Numbered from the stretch's first letter, positions 44,291 to 52,668 are shown. The stretch is 64,000 nt of DNA from Sphaerisporangium sp040683095 (GCF_040683095.1 NZ_JBFBCI010000007.1:62001-126000); one strand, 5' to 3'. Translations and numbers: made by a program. The notes: a model not told the origin generated them from the sequence alone.

Positions 44291-45028
44291 TCATCGGAGG
44301 GCGTGGGTGACCCAGACATTCGGCTCGACGTACACCGCGTGGTCGTGGGCGGTGTCGCAGTGGACGGGGACGAGGGCCCCGGGCACCTCGACGTCGCCGG
44401 TCGCGTCGAACGGGAGCCCGGTCCAGGCGCGCCACTCCCGCAGCGTGCCCGCGATGGTCATCGACCGGGACGCGACCTCCCCGACGACCCCACCGGCCCG
44501 TGCGTGGACGCGCAGCCACGGATCGGCGGGCAGGCCGTCCTGCCGGCGCTCGGCCGCGTACTCGACCATGGGTGTGCGCGGGCGCAGGTGCTTGCCGCTG
44601 GGCCGCACCGGCGCGACGAGACGGGCGAACCCGAGGCGGGCGGCCTGGTCGCGCAGGGCCGCCAGCATCACCGCCGACAGCCCCTTGCCCTGCACGTCCG
44701 GTCGGACCGTGATCTCCAGCGCCGAGACGGTGTCCGGGACGTCGCCCCGCCGCCGCGTCCTGGCGGCCCGCCACAACACGCCGTCCCACCCGTTCCCGGG
44801 CAGCTCGTCTCCACCGAGCAGGAACGGCACCGACAGCGCCCGCGCCACCAACCGGCCGTCGCCGTCCACCGCGGCCAGCGTGAACTCGGCCCACTCGGTG
44901 GCCGCGACCGGGTAGACCAGGTCGGCCGCCGGGTCCTCCTTCATGAAGGCGGGCCAGGTCTCGGCCATCTCCCACAGTAGGGATGCCAACTCAGGCCGCT
45001 CGGCCAGCGTGACGACGCACAGATCCAT
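44291..45028 (-). CDS. GNAT-like acetyltransferase
   Basis: 245 residues. The acetyl-CoA loop is in ALEITVRPDVQGKGLSAVML (about residues 105-125). The rest (AETWPAFMKEDPAADLVYP, WLRVHARAGG) matches larger GNAT proteins of actinobacteria with unknown substrates. ATG 45028 is preferred because a G-rich site precedes it; ATG 45046 is six codons longer. It is transcribed alone or with the dehydrogenase upstream. Confidence 0.75.
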   Translation of the reverse strand: MDLCVVTLAERPELASLLWEMAETWPAFMKEDPAADLVYPVAATEWAEFTLAAVDGDGRLVARALSVPFLLGGDELPGNGWDGVLWRAARTRRRGDVPDTVSALEITVRPDVQGKGLSAVMLAALRDQAARLGFARLVAPVRPSGKHLRPRTPMVEYAAERRQDGLPADPWLRVHARAGGVVGEVASRSMTIAGTLREWRAWTGLPFDATGDVEVPGALVPVHCDTAHDHAVYVEPNVWVTHALR

Positions 45029-45061
45029 GCCCCCGAGGGTCGCCATCGGCCACCGGCACGG

Positions 45062-46096
45062 TCAACTCGATTTCGGACCGCCCTGCGCCAGGGGAGGGTC
45101 GTACCCATCCGCTGGCCGCGGCGTGGTCCGGCTCCCCGAGGGCGCGAGGACGATCCTGCCGAACACGTCGCCGGCTTCCATCTTCCGGTGAGCCAGCACG
45201 GCCTGCTCCAGGGACAGCCGCTCGCACACCACCGAGTGCAGCTCGCCGCGACCCGCGGCGGCGAACAGCTCGGCGGTCACGGCGCGCCGGTCGGGCTCGG
45301 CCACGGTGGCCGCGCTGAAGGTCGCGAACGACATCGATTTCTGGAACGCCGCGAACATCTCCATGCCGAAGTCCGCCGGCGGGTGGCCCGCGACCGCGCC
45401 GACGGCCACCATTCGGCCGTTCGGGTTGAGCCTGGCGAAGAACGAGGGCATGCGCGCGCCGGCGACGATGTCGATGATGACGTCGTAGCCCGCCGGAGCG
45501 TCCTCGCCTCCCCCGCCGGAGCGGTCCAGCACGTGGGTCGCGCCGAGCTTGCGCAGCCGATCGCCGCGCTCGGCCGACGACGTCGTGACCGCCACCGTGC
45601 CGGCACCACCGCGAGCCGCGAGCTGGACCGTCATGATCCCGATCCCACCGGCCGCGCCACGCACCAGCACCGACTCGCCGGAAGCGAAGCGGGCATGGCG
45701 AAGGCCGAAGTGGGCCACCACTCCGGAGCTCCCGAGCGTCACCGCGTCGGCGGCCGAAATGCCCGCCGGGAGGGGGAGGAGTCTCTCGGCCGGGACGATC
45801 GCCAGCTCGGCGTAGCCGCCCATGCCGGTAAACGCCCAGACGCGCCGGCCGGCCCATAACGTGTCGACGCCATCGCCGACCGCGGTCACGGTGCCCGCTA
45901 TCTCGCTGCCGAGGACGTGACCTTCCCTGAAGCCGTAGGCGGCGAGCGCACCGCTTCGGATCATGGTGTCGACGCCGCCGACGCCGATCGCCTCGGTGGC
46001 GATCAGTACCTGCCCGGCAGCGGGACTCGGGTCAGGGAGGTCGACGACCGCGAGGCCCTCGGGACTTCCGAACGCCTGGATCGCAACTGCCTTCAA
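45062..46096 (-). CDS. Zinc-type alcohol dehydrogenase / quinone oxidoreductase-like
   Basis: 344 residues, medium-chain dehydrogenase/reductase. N-terminal GroES-like domain (GHVLGSEIAGTVTAVGDGVD) and NADP-binding AAGGIGIMTVQLA fold. The zinc-binding Cys/His set of true alcohol dehydrogenases is not apparent, so it is of the quinone oxidoreductase group. TTG 46096 is chosen as GGAG lies seven bases upstream; the frame is open farther. Divergent from a TetR gene that probably represses it. Confidence 0.88.
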   Translation of the reverse strand: MKAVAIQAFGSPEGLAVVDLPDPSPAAGQVLIATEAIGVGGVDTMIRSGALAAYGFREGHVLGSEIAGTVTAVGDGVDTLWAGRRVWAFTGMGGYAELAIVPAERLLPLPAGISAADAVTLGSSGVVAHFGLRHARFASGESVLVRGAAGGIGIMTVQLAARGGAGTVAVTTSSAERGDRLRKLGATHVLDRSGGGGEDAPAGYDVIIDIVAGARMPSFFARLNPNGRMVAVGAVAGHPPADFGMEMFAAFQKSMSFATFSAATVAEPDRRAVTAELFAAAGRGELHSVVCERLSLEQAVLAHRKMEAGDVFGRIVLAPSGSRTTPRPADGYDPPLAQGGPKSS

Positions 46097-46107
46097 TGTC
46101 GTCTCCG

Positions 46108-46135
46108 TGTTCTGGAATCGATGTTCTGGAATCGA
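46108..46135. repeat. Two 14-bp tandem repeats in the dehydrogenase leader
   Basis: TGTTCTGGAATCGA is repeated exactly (46108-46121 and 46122-46135), containing ATCGAT palindromes. It lies 12 bp upstream of the dehydrogenase start and could be a regulator site. Confidence 0.6.
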
Positions 46136-46237
46136 TCGGGACCGGTCCGGGCACCGCCCGGACGCCGCGGACGCCAGAGGTCCGTGGAGAGTCGCGAAGC
46201 TCTCATGCACGCGGACGCTACCGGACGCCATCGTCCG

Positions 46238-46247
46238 TTTAGCTAAA
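46238..46247. promoter_or_regulatory. TTTAGCTAAA palindrome, candidate TetR operator
   Basis: A perfect 10-bp palindrome ending 9 bp before GTG 46257 of the TetR gene in the divergent intergenic region. Confidence 0.5.
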
Positions 46248-46256
46248 GTGAGAGCG

Positions 46257-46886
46257 GTGACCAGCCGTTTGCCTCACACCCTGCGCTCCGACGCCCGGGA
46301 CAACCGCGAACTCATCCTCGACGCGGCCCGCGCGGTGTTCGCCGCCGAAGGCCTGAACGTGCCGATGCGGGAGATCGCCCGGCGCGCAGGTGTCGGCCCC
46401 GCCACCCTGTACCGCCGCTTCCCGACCAAGGAGACGCTGGTCACCGAGGCCCTCGCGGGTCAGATGCGCGCGTGCCGCGCCATCGTGGACGAGGGGCTCG
46501 CCGACCCCGATGCGTGGCACGGCTTCTGCCTTGTGATCGAGAGAATCTGTGAGCTGCACGCCCACGACCGGGGCTTCACCGCGGCCTTCATGTCGGCCTT
46601 CCCCAACGCGATGGATTTCGCCGCGAATCGCGAATACGCGCTGCGCTCGATGGCCCGACTGGCCCGCCGCGCCATGGACGCCGGCCGCCTGCGCCCCGAC
46701 TTCGTCCTGGACGACCTGGTCCTCATGATCATGGCCAACGGCGGTATCCGCGCCGCCTCACCGGCCGCCGCGGTCGCCGCCTCCCGGCGTTTCGCCGCTC
46801 TCGCGATACAGGCCTTTCAGGCCTCTCCGAAGGCCTCCCCGCTACCGCCGGCGGCACGGCTGGCGCCGGTGACTTTAATCCCCTGA
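46257..46886 (+). CDS. TetR-family repressor
   Basis: 209 residues. N-terminal helix-turn-helix (ILDAARAVFAAEGLNVPMRE, IARRAGVGPATLYRRFPTKE, residues about 18-60), then a helical ligand domain. Divergent from a quinone-oxidoreductase-like gene, a standard TetR arrangement. GTG 46257 or GTG 46248 could start it. A palindrome TTTAGCTAAA lies just upstream. Confidence 0.9.
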   Translation: MTSRLPHTLRSDARDNRELILDAARAVFAAEGLNVPMREIARRAGVGPATLYRRFPTKETLVTEALAGQMRACRAIVDEGLADPDAWHGFCLVIERICELHAHDRGFTAAFMSAFPNAMDFAANREYALRSMARLARRAMDAGRLRPDFVLDDLVLMIMANGGIRAASPAAAVAASRRFAALAIQAFQASPKASPLPPAARLAPVTLIP

Positions 46887-46913
46887 CACACCCCCGTCAC
46901 GTGAACCGGACCG

Positions 46914-47113
46914 ATGATCGAGGACTACCTGTTCCCGATCTCGGAGGGCGCGTTGGCGCCGGCCATTGTGCTCGGCAGGGCGAAGGACCGGAGGTTGACG
47001 CGTTGAGCGCTCCGGTCCTCGCCCGGCTTCAACGGCGTCACTGGCGTACCTTGCAGAGGTTGTCGCTGACGTGCACGGTGTCTCATGGGACTAGACATGC
47101 CGAGTTCCCCTGA
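46914..47113 (+). pseudogene. Truncated duplicate of the following two-gene cassette
   Basis: Bases 46914-47006 encode DYLFPISEGALAPAIVLGRA and an ending like that of the next gene (YYLFPVSEGALALAFVLGRA). From TTG 47003 there follows SAPVLARLQRRHWRTLQ, like the start of the second gene (SAPALAQLQQRHGRTWQ), which then diverges and stops at 47113. So the end of gene 1 and start of gene 2 were copied, then decayed. Confidence 0.75.
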
Positions 47114-47490
47114 CCATCGAGCTGCCCGACGACATCCGCATCGTCCGGCGCACCACCACCCAAGCCGTCCGCAACATCAAAGCCGCGGCCGGCGGGCTCG
47201 GTGACGCACTCCGGAAGCACGGCATCATCGGCCGGGTAGTCCGGGTCATTCGGCTCCGACTGCGGTTCGAGGACTACTCGGCACCTGAGTACGTCCCTCC
47301 GGTGCTGGAAGTACGCGGGGCCGATGGGCGGGTGCGAGCGTCGGTGACGGTCGTCCGGGGGACGAGTGAGCCGGCCTACTCGGTGCGCCCGGCGGACGGT
47401 GACAGGTACTACCTGTTCCCGGTGTCTGAGGGGGCTTTGGCGCTGGCCTTTGTGCTGGGCCGAGCCAAGGACTGGCAGTTGACGCGGTGA
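47110..47490 (+). CDS. Hypothetical protein, CTG or damaged start
   Basis: 126 codons beginning LTIELPDDIRIVRRTTTQAV and ending GRAKDWQLTR. It has an alternating basic/hydrophobic middle (IIGRVVRVIRLRLRFEDYSA) and a compact C-terminal sheet-like part. No ATG, GTG or TTG is in frame before 47302. CTG 47110 overlaps the stop of the upstream remnant (CTGA) and is where a start would be expected, so the gene may use CTG or has lost its normal start. It overlaps the next gene by GTGA. Function not recognised. Confidence 0.5.
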   Translation: MTIELPDDIRIVRRTTTQAVRNIKAAAGGLGDALRKHGIIGRVVRVIRLRLRFEDYSAPEYVPPVLEVRGADGRVRASVTVVRGTSEPAYSVRPADGDRYYLFPVSEGALALAFVLGRAKDWQLTR

Positions 47491-47843
47491 GCGCTCCGGC
47501 CCTTGCCCAGCTTCAACAGCGCCACGGGCGTACCTGGCAGATCATGGACTTCTTCGGCGGGTGGATCGCGATCCGGCGTCATTCCTGGTCGGCTCGTGCT
47601 GAGCGGTTCGGCATCCGTAACGTCCTGGGCGCCGACACCCTGGCCGAGCTCGCGGTACGGCTGGATGAGCAGTCTCAGGCCGAAGCGCGGCGTACCGGTC
47701 TCTCTGCACGGGTCCGCCCGCGATGCCGGATGAGGGGTGAGAGCGACGTGGGCCGGGCCCCTGCGGAGGCAGCCGGAGGCCCGAGGAAAACAGCCCGAGC
47801 CGGAGGCGAGGACCATTTCCGGGACGGGACGGTTCGCCCCTGA
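47487..47843 (+). CDS. Small hypothetical protein, partner of the preceding gene
   Basis: 118 residues from GTG 47487. The first 75 (SAPALAQLQQRHGRTWQIMD, TLAELAVRLDEQSQAE) look like a conserved small actinobacterial protein. The last 40 (RCRMRGESDVGRAPAEAAGG) are compositionally odd and may result from a frameshift near 47700. The function is unknown; close coupling to the gene before suggests they act together. Confidence 0.55.
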   Translation: MSAPALAQLQQRHGRTWQIMDFFGGWIAIRRHSWSARAERFGIRNVLGADTLAELAVRLDEQSQAEARRTGLSARVRPRCRMRGESDVGRAPAEAAGGPRKTARAGGEDHFRDGTVRP

Positions 47844-47862
47844 GACGTCTTTGTGCACGTGG

Positions 47863-47901
47863 GCTGGTGGCCCCTCGCTTGTAAGGCGAGGGGGCACCAG
47901 C
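47863..47901. terminator. Hairpin terminator between convergent genes
   Basis: GCTGGTGGCCCCTCGC, loop TTGTAAG, GCGAGGGGGCACCAGC: a 16-position stem with one mismatch, between the small cassette (+) and the DAHP synthase gene (-). It could serve both. Confidence 0.75.
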
Positions 47902-47948
47902 TCATGGGGACGATGGACGTCGGCGTCTGCGAATGACGGGCGGGCCTC

Positions 47949-48992
47949 CTAGGCGACCAGGCTCGGCTCGGCGGGGGTGGCTGGGGCGCGGTTCATCAGG
48001 GGGGCGAAGTCGCGGATGACGCGGGACAGTTCCTCCAGGTCGTCGCGCACCAGCGCCTGCGGGCCGTCGCACAGGGCCTGCTCGGGGTGGGGGTGGACGT
48101 CGATGATCACGCCGTCGGCGCCGACGGCGACCGCCGCGCGGGTGAGCGGCAGCACCAGGTCGCGCCGCCCGCCCGAGTGGGACGGGTCGACGATGACCGG
48201 CAGGTGGGACAGCCGCTGCGCCATCGGTACCGCCGAGACGTCCAGGGTGTTGCGGGTGGCGGTCTCGAACGTGCGGATGCCCCGCTCGCACAGCACGATG
48301 TCGAGGTTGCCGCGCTGCGCGATGTACTCGGCCGCCATGAGCCACTCTTCGATGGTGGCGTTCATGCCGCGCTTGAGCATGACCGGCTTCCCGGCCGCGC
48401 CCACGGCCTGCAGTAGCGCGAAGTTCTGCGCGTTGCGCGTGCCGACCTGCAGCATGTCGGCGTAGGAGGCGACCAGTTCGACGTCGTGGGCGTCGACGAC
48501 CTCGGTGACGATCGGCAGCCCGGTCTCGGCGCGCACGTCGGCGAGGATGCTCAGGCCCGCCTCGCCGAGGCCCTGGAAGGCGTACGGCGAGGTGCGCGGC
48601 TTGTACGCGCCGCCGCGCAGCAGCGTCGCCCCCGCCGCCCGTGCCATGAGCGCGGCCTCGAGGGTCTGCTCGGGCGTCTCCACCGCGCAGGGCCCGGCGA
48701 TCAGGGTGACCGTGTCGGGTCCGATCGGCACTCCGGCCACCCGCACGGTAGATCGTTCGGGGTGGTTCTCCCGGCTGACGAGCTTGTACGGCGTCGAGAT
48801 GCGCACGACGTCCGCCACGCCGGGCATGCTCTTGAGGTTCAGCGTCTCGAAGTGGGTGACGTCCCCGACGAGTCCGATGATCGTGCGGCTGACACCGCGG
48901 CTGACGAACGCCTCGCCGCCCGCCGCGGCGATCAGCGCGACGATGGCGTCCGCGTCGTCGCGGGTGGCGTCCGGATTCATGACGATGACCAT
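47949..48992 (-). CDS. aroF: DAHP synthase (3-deoxy-7-phosphoheptulonate synthase)
   Basis: First step of aromatic amino acid synthesis, joining PEP and erythrose 4-phosphate. 347 residues, the AroF/type I-beta form: an N-terminal FL-like domain (MVIVMNPDATRDDADAIVAL, residues 1-70) followed by the TIM barrel (LIAGPCAVETPEQ, LRGGAYKPRTSPYAFQG, LPVIVDPSHSGGRRD). Metal-type residues Cys, His, Glu, Asp are in place. ATG 48992 follows AAGGGG. An aromatic leader peptide and terminator hairpin precede it, so expression probably responds to aromatic aminoacyl-tRNA levels. Confidence 0.93.
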   Translation of the reverse strand: MVIVMNPDATRDDADAIVALIAAAGGEAFVSRGVSRTIIGLVGDVTHFETLNLKSMPGVADVVRISTPYKLVSRENHPERSTVRVAGVPIGPDTVTLIAGPCAVETPEQTLEAALMARAAGATLLRGGAYKPRTSPYAFQGLGEAGLSILADVRAETGLPIVTEVVDAHDVELVASYADMLQVGTRNAQNFALLQAVGAAGKPVMLKRGMNATIEEWLMAAEYIAQRGNLDIVLCERGIRTFETATRNTLDVSAVPMAQRLSHLPVIVDPSHSGGRRDLVLPLTRAAVAVGADGVIIDVHPHPEQALCDGPQALVRDDLEELSRVIRDFAPLMNRAPATPAEPSLVA

Positions 48993-49080
48993 GGTGGGTG
49001 CCCCTTCTGGCGTTGTACCCGCTTGTCGTGCTGGTCCGTTGTGATCTCGGCGGCCGGTGCCCGCGCGGGCCCGGGAACGG

Positions 49081-49116
49081 CGAAGGCCCCGGATCCCTGC
49101 GGACCCGGGGCCTTCG
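49081..49116 (-). terminator. Attenuator hairpin upstream of DAHP synthase
   Basis: CGAAGGCCCCGG (49081-49092) and CCGGGGCCTTCG (49105-49116) give a perfect 12-bp stem with a 12-base loop, 15 bp downstream of the leader peptide stop and about 90 bp before the structural gene. There is no U-run, as is common in actinobacteria. The stem region contains CGGGTCCG, complementary to CGGACCCG in the leader coding region, an alternative pairing. Confidence 0.75.
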
Positions 49117-49131
49117 ACCGACGTCTACCTG

Positions 49132-49206
49132 TCAGCGCGGCGTCTGACGGCGAACGGCCACCTCCACGGGTCCGTCGCCATACCAAAACCACTGCGCTGC
49201 GTGCAT
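49132..49206 (-). CDS. Aromatic leader peptide for DAHP synthase attenuation
   Basis: 24 codons from ATG 49206, beginning MHAAQWFWYGDG, with Trp-Phe-Trp-Tyr in a row at positions 6-9, then Arg-rich to TGA at 49132. A TAGACT -10 (49219-49214) ends seven bases before the ATG, so the message is probably leaderless. A peptide sensing Trp, Phe and Tyr together matches the end products of the pathway. Too short for normal gene callers. Confidence 0.8.
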   Translation of the reverse strand: MHAAQWFWYGDGPVEVAVRRQTPR

Positions 49207-49213
49207 GCCGAGG

Positions 49214-49219
49214 AGTCTA
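49214..49219 (-). promoter_or_regulatory. -10 hexamer TAGACT of the aro leader
   Basis: TAGACT on the minus strand, 7 nt upstream of the leader-peptide ATG. No convincing -35 box was found at the expected distance. Confidence 0.6.
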
Positions 49220-49435
49220 GCGCATGCCCAAGACCGCCCCGGCCCCTCCCCGCCCCTCCGGCATGCCCGGGGCGTGGACACCCGGTTCCGGGTTCACCTC
49301 TATCAGAAGCCGGCTGAAGGGGACGGTTGCCGCGAGATGGTGTCCACCTGACGCGAAGGCACGCGTGACGTCCTCGTTCATGGCTGAAGGGGTGCCGATG
49401 ACGCGCGGTTACCGGCGCGATGGCAGGATTGCTGC

Positions 49436-50044
49436 GTGCCGGATCCTAGCGAGGAGTCCCGACTGCCCCCGGGGCAGTACGTCCCACGTGGCCGCCCGGT
49501 GATCCACTACGGCCGGGTCCCGCAGTTCCGGCCCGAGCGGTGGAGCTTCATGGTCTTCGGGGCGACCGCCTCCGGGGACGAGGCCCGCTTCAGCTGGCCG
49601 GAGTTCTCGGCGCTGTCGCGGGTGACGGTTCTGGCCGATTTCCACTGCGTCACGAAGTTCTCGCTCATGGGGAACGAGTGGCGCGGCGTCTCGGCCGGCA
49701 CTCTGATGAGCGCGGTCCCGCCCGCCGCGGGCGTCAGGCACGTCATGGTCTGGGGCGAGTACGGCTACAGCGCGAACCTCCGCATGTCGGACTTCGCCTG
49801 CGATTCCACGCTCTTCGCCATGGAACTGGACGACAAGCCGCTCACTCCCGAGCGCGGCCACCCGGTCCGCATCGTCGTGCCACACCTGTACGCATGGAAG
49901 AGCGTGAAATGGGTGCGCGCGGTCGAATATCTTGTCGAGGACCGGCGCGGGTTCTGGGAGGAACGCGGGTACCACAATGTGGGCGATCCCTGGCGCGAGC
50001 AGCGGTACTCCTACCAGGAGGATGCCGGGGACGGTCCTTCGTAG
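49436..50044 (+). CDS. Sulfite-oxidase-fold molybdopterin protein
   Basis: 202 residues of the SUOX/YedY-type oxidoreductase core. The molybdenum-ligating cysteine is probably in VTVLADFHCVTKFS (about residue 70). Cofactor and substrate surface motifs follow: DFACDSTLFAMELDDKPLTP, ERGHPVRIVVPHLYAWKSVK and the C-terminal GYHNVGDPWREQRY. No signal peptide, so it is cytoplasmic. GTG 49436 is the start. Substrate unknown; no partner subunit is adjacent. Confidence 0.85.
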   Translation: MPDPSEESRLPPGQYVPRGRPVIHYGRVPQFRPERWSFMVFGATASGDEARFSWPEFSALSRVTVLADFHCVTKFSLMGNEWRGVSAGTLMSAVPPAAGVRHVMVWGEYGYSANLRMSDFACDSTLFAMELDDKPLTPERGHPVRIVVPHLYAWKSVKWVRAVEYLVEDRRGFWEERGYHNVGDPWREQRYSYQEDAGDGPS

Positions 50045-50086
50045 TTCGGGCACGATCACGTTACGTGACCGATTACGGTTGCCCGC

Positions 50087-51277
50087 ATGCTCGATACCGG
50101 CTGGGTACTGTTATACGTCCTGAGCGGGCTCGTGGCCTACGGCCTGGGCCGCCGCGGCGCCGCCGCCCGCGGAGGCGCCCCCCGGGAGGACGCGACCTTC
50201 GCCACCCTGCACCTCGCCGCCATGACGGCCCCCTACCTGCGCGCCGGGCTGGCGCGTGACTCCGCCCGCAGGGCCGTACGCCACCTGCGCTCCCTGGTCG
50301 GGTCCTCCGCGCTCGCGGTGACGTCCCTGGACCAGGTGCTGGCCTGGGACGGCGCCCGCGAGCCCCCCACCGAGGCGCACACCCGCGACCTGCTCGGCCA
50401 TGTCCACGGCGTCCTGGCGGGCGGGCGGCCCTACCTGGTGGCGGGCGACGAGCTGTTCTGCGAGGCCGAGGACTGCGCGGTCCGCAGCGCCGTCGTGGTC
50501 CCGCTGACCGTGGACGGGCGGGTCATCGGCGCGCTCGCCGTCTACGACCCCGACGTGGACGCCGCGCTCGTCCGGGCCGCGACCGAGGTCGGGCAGTGGG
50601 CGTCGGGCCAGCTCGAACTGGCCGAGCTGGACGCCACGCGGCGGCGGGCCCTGTCCGCCGAGACGCGGGCCCTGCGGGCGCAGATCTCCCCGCACTTCGT
50701 CTGCAACTCCCTGGCCACGATCGCCTCGTTCACCCGCACCGAGCCCGACCACGCCCGCGAGCTGCTGCTCGACTTCGCCGACTTCGCCCGGCACGCCCTG
50801 CGCCGCGCCGGCGACTTCACCACGCTGTCGGACGAGCTGACCTGCGTCGACCGCTACCTGCTGCTGGAGCGGGCGCGGTTCGGCGAGAAGCTGCGCTACG
50901 CCGTGGACGTCGTCCCCGAGGTGCTCCCGGTGCCCGTGCCGTTCCTGTGCCTGCAACCCCTCGTCGAGAACGCCATCACCCACGGCATCCGCCGGAGGGG
51001 AGGCACGGGCGAGGTGAACGTCGTCGTGCGCGACGCGGGCTGCGAGGTGCACATCACCGTCGAGGACGACGGCGCCGGCATGGAGCCGGACCGGGTGCGC
51101 GAGATGCTCGACGGCGAGCCGCCGAGCGGGGACAGCGGCGGCATCGGCCTGGCCAACGTGGACGTGCGGCTGCGCCAGATCTACGGCCAGGAATACGGGC
51201 TGACGATCGACACCGCGCCCGGCGAGGGGACGACGGTGCGCATGCGCGTGCCGAAAATGCGCCCAAGCCATGACTAA
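50087..51277 (+). CDS. LytS-type sensor histidine kinase
   Basis: 396 residues. One N-terminal membrane helix (WVLLYVLSGLVAYGLG), a GAF-like sensor (about residues 60-190), then the His_kinase domain with QISPHFVCNSLATIASF (phospho-acceptor His) and an ATPase domain (PLVENAITHGI, EDDGAGM, GIGLANVDVRL). It is followed 73 bp later by a LytTR response regulator, its likely partner. Confidence 0.92.
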   Translation: MLDTGWVLLYVLSGLVAYGLGRRGAAARGGAPREDATFATLHLAAMTAPYLRAGLARDSARRAVRHLRSLVGSSALAVTSLDQVLAWDGAREPPTEAHTRDLLGHVHGVLAGGRPYLVAGDELFCEAEDCAVRSAVVVPLTVDGRVIGALAVYDPDVDAALVRAATEVGQWASGQLELAELDATRRRALSAETRALRAQISPHFVCNSLATIASFTRTEPDHARELLLDFADFARHALRRAGDFTTLSDELTCVDRYLLLERARFGEKLRYAVDVVPEVLPVPVPFLCLQPLVENAITHGIRRRGGTGEVNVVVRDAGCEVHITVEDDGAGMEPDRVREMLDGEPPSGDSGGIGLANVDVRLRQIYGQEYGLTIDTAPGEGTTVRMRVPKMRPSHD

Positions 51278-51350
51278 CCGCAGTCGATCAACCGCACAAA
51301 GTGAAGAGGGGTCTTGCCCGCGAGCCCGTCCGGGCGGCAGCGTAAGGGCC

Positions 51351-52187
51351 ATGCTCCGTGTCTTGGCGGTCGACGACGAGGTGCACGCGCTGTCGGAGCT
51401 CGCCTACCTTCTCCGGCAGGACAGCCGTGTCGAGGAGGTGCTGACGGCCCCGGACGGGGTCGCGGCGCTTCAGGACATGGTCGCGATGATCGGCGCCGGC
51501 GAGCGGCTCGACGGCGTCTTCCTCGACATCCGCATGCCCGGCCTGGACGGGCTCGACCTCGCGCGGCTCGTCGGCGCGTTCCCGAGCCCGCCCCGGCTGG
51601 TTTTCGTGACCGCGCACGACGACCGCGCGGTGCAGGCCTTCGAGCTGGAGGCCGTCGACTACCTGCTCAAGCCGCTGCGCCCCGACCGCGTCGCCGAGGC
51701 CGTGCGGCGCCTGGAGTCGGCGGTGTACGGCCCGCAGATGGTCGAGGCGCCCATGGACGACGTGATCCCGGTCGAGCTCAGCGGGCGCACCAGCTTCGTC
51801 CCGCAGCACGCCGTCGCCTACGCCGAGGCCAGCGGCGACTACGTGCGCCTGCACACCGCCGAGGGGACGCACCTGGTGCGCATGTCCCTGGCGGCCCTGG
51901 AGCGGCGCTGGGCCGCCTCCGGGTTCATCCGGGTGCACCGCAGCACGCTGGTGTCGGCGCGGCACGTGACCGAGATGCGCTTCGACGAGGGACGCATCGT
52001 TCTGCGGGTGGGCGCCACGACGCTGCCCGTGAGCAGGCGGCACACCCGCCGCGTCCGCGAGCAGCTCGTCCGGCAGTTCCGTACCCCGCCGCCCGGCCCG
52101 CAGGACCCCCGGCAGGCGCCCCCGCCCGGCAGCGTGCCCCGGCAGGTTCCGCCGCCGGGCCCCGAAACCGGGTCGCACCGGCCGTGA
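51351..52187 (+). CDS. LytTR response regulator
   Basis: 278 residues. N-terminal receiver domain (VLAVDDEVHALSELAYLLRQ; phospho-acceptor in VFLDIRMPGLDGLDLA; Lys in DYLLKPLRP), then a LytTR DNA-binding domain (VAYAEASGDYVRLHT, FIRVHRSTLVSARHV, LPVSRRHTRRVRE). A Pro-rich tail ends it. ATG 51351 is preferred; an ATG at 51270 would overlap the kinase gene. In actinobacteria such pairs often control acetate or pyruvate uptake, but no transporter is adjacent. Confidence 0.92.
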   Translation: MLRVLAVDDEVHALSELAYLLRQDSRVEEVLTAPDGVAALQDMVAMIGAGERLDGVFLDIRMPGLDGLDLARLVGAFPSPPRLVFVTAHDDRAVQAFELEAVDYLLKPLRPDRVAEAVRRLESAVYGPQMVEAPMDDVIPVELSGRTSFVPQHAVAYAEASGDYVRLHTAEGTHLVRMSLAALERRWAASGFIRVHRSTLVSARHVTEMRFDEGRIVLRVGATTLPVSRRHTRRVREQLVRQFRTPPPGPQDPRQAPPPGSVPRQVPPPGPETGSHRP

Positions 52188-52668
52188 GCGCGCGCCGCGA
52201 GCCCCCGTACCGCCGCTCGGCGACGCCGGGACACCGTTCGTCGTGGTCTGGCGGTCCGCATGGCGCGGGCCAGTGACCGCTCGGCGAGACGGCCGCCAAG
52301 TGGCCGCACGGCGCCGATGACCCAACGTAATGTCGTCCCCAGCGAAAGACCACAGTGCGTGACCGAGGGAGATGTCCGACCCGAGGGGGCCGGACCCACC
52401 CCGGACACGCGAACCCGACGGCGCCCGCCTGGTTTCCGCACCTGCGCGTGAAACAGGCGGCCGCCGCCCTGGGCCGCCGGGCCCTCACCGGGGGGTAGGG
52501 CCCGTCGGTCTCGGCGGGGCGGGGTGTTCGCCATCCGGCGTCCAGGACGACGCGGTGATCCGGCCCAAGGGGGGCGGCCGGATCACGCCGGCGAACACCC
52601 CGCCACACCCCGCCGCCCCGCCACACCCCGCGCGGACGCACGCGCCGCCGGCTCCCTGGGCGTTCGGC
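52188..52668. other. 481-bp convergent intergenic region
   Basis: Between the LytTR gene and endonuclease IV. No convincing gene is seen. The centre is a nested hairpin (52518-52604) and the rest is unstructured GC-rich sequence, ending with repeated CCACACCCCGCC units (52602-52630). Confidence 0.6.
52518..52604. terminator. Nested hairpin, likely bidirectional terminator
   Basis: Outer arms GGCGGGGTGTTCGCC (52518-52532) and GGCGAACACCCCGCC (52590-52604) pair perfectly over 15 bp. Inside, GTGATCCGGCC (52555-52565) and GGCCGGATCAC (52576-52586) form an 11-bp stem with a 10-base loop. Works on both strands. Confidence 0.7.
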
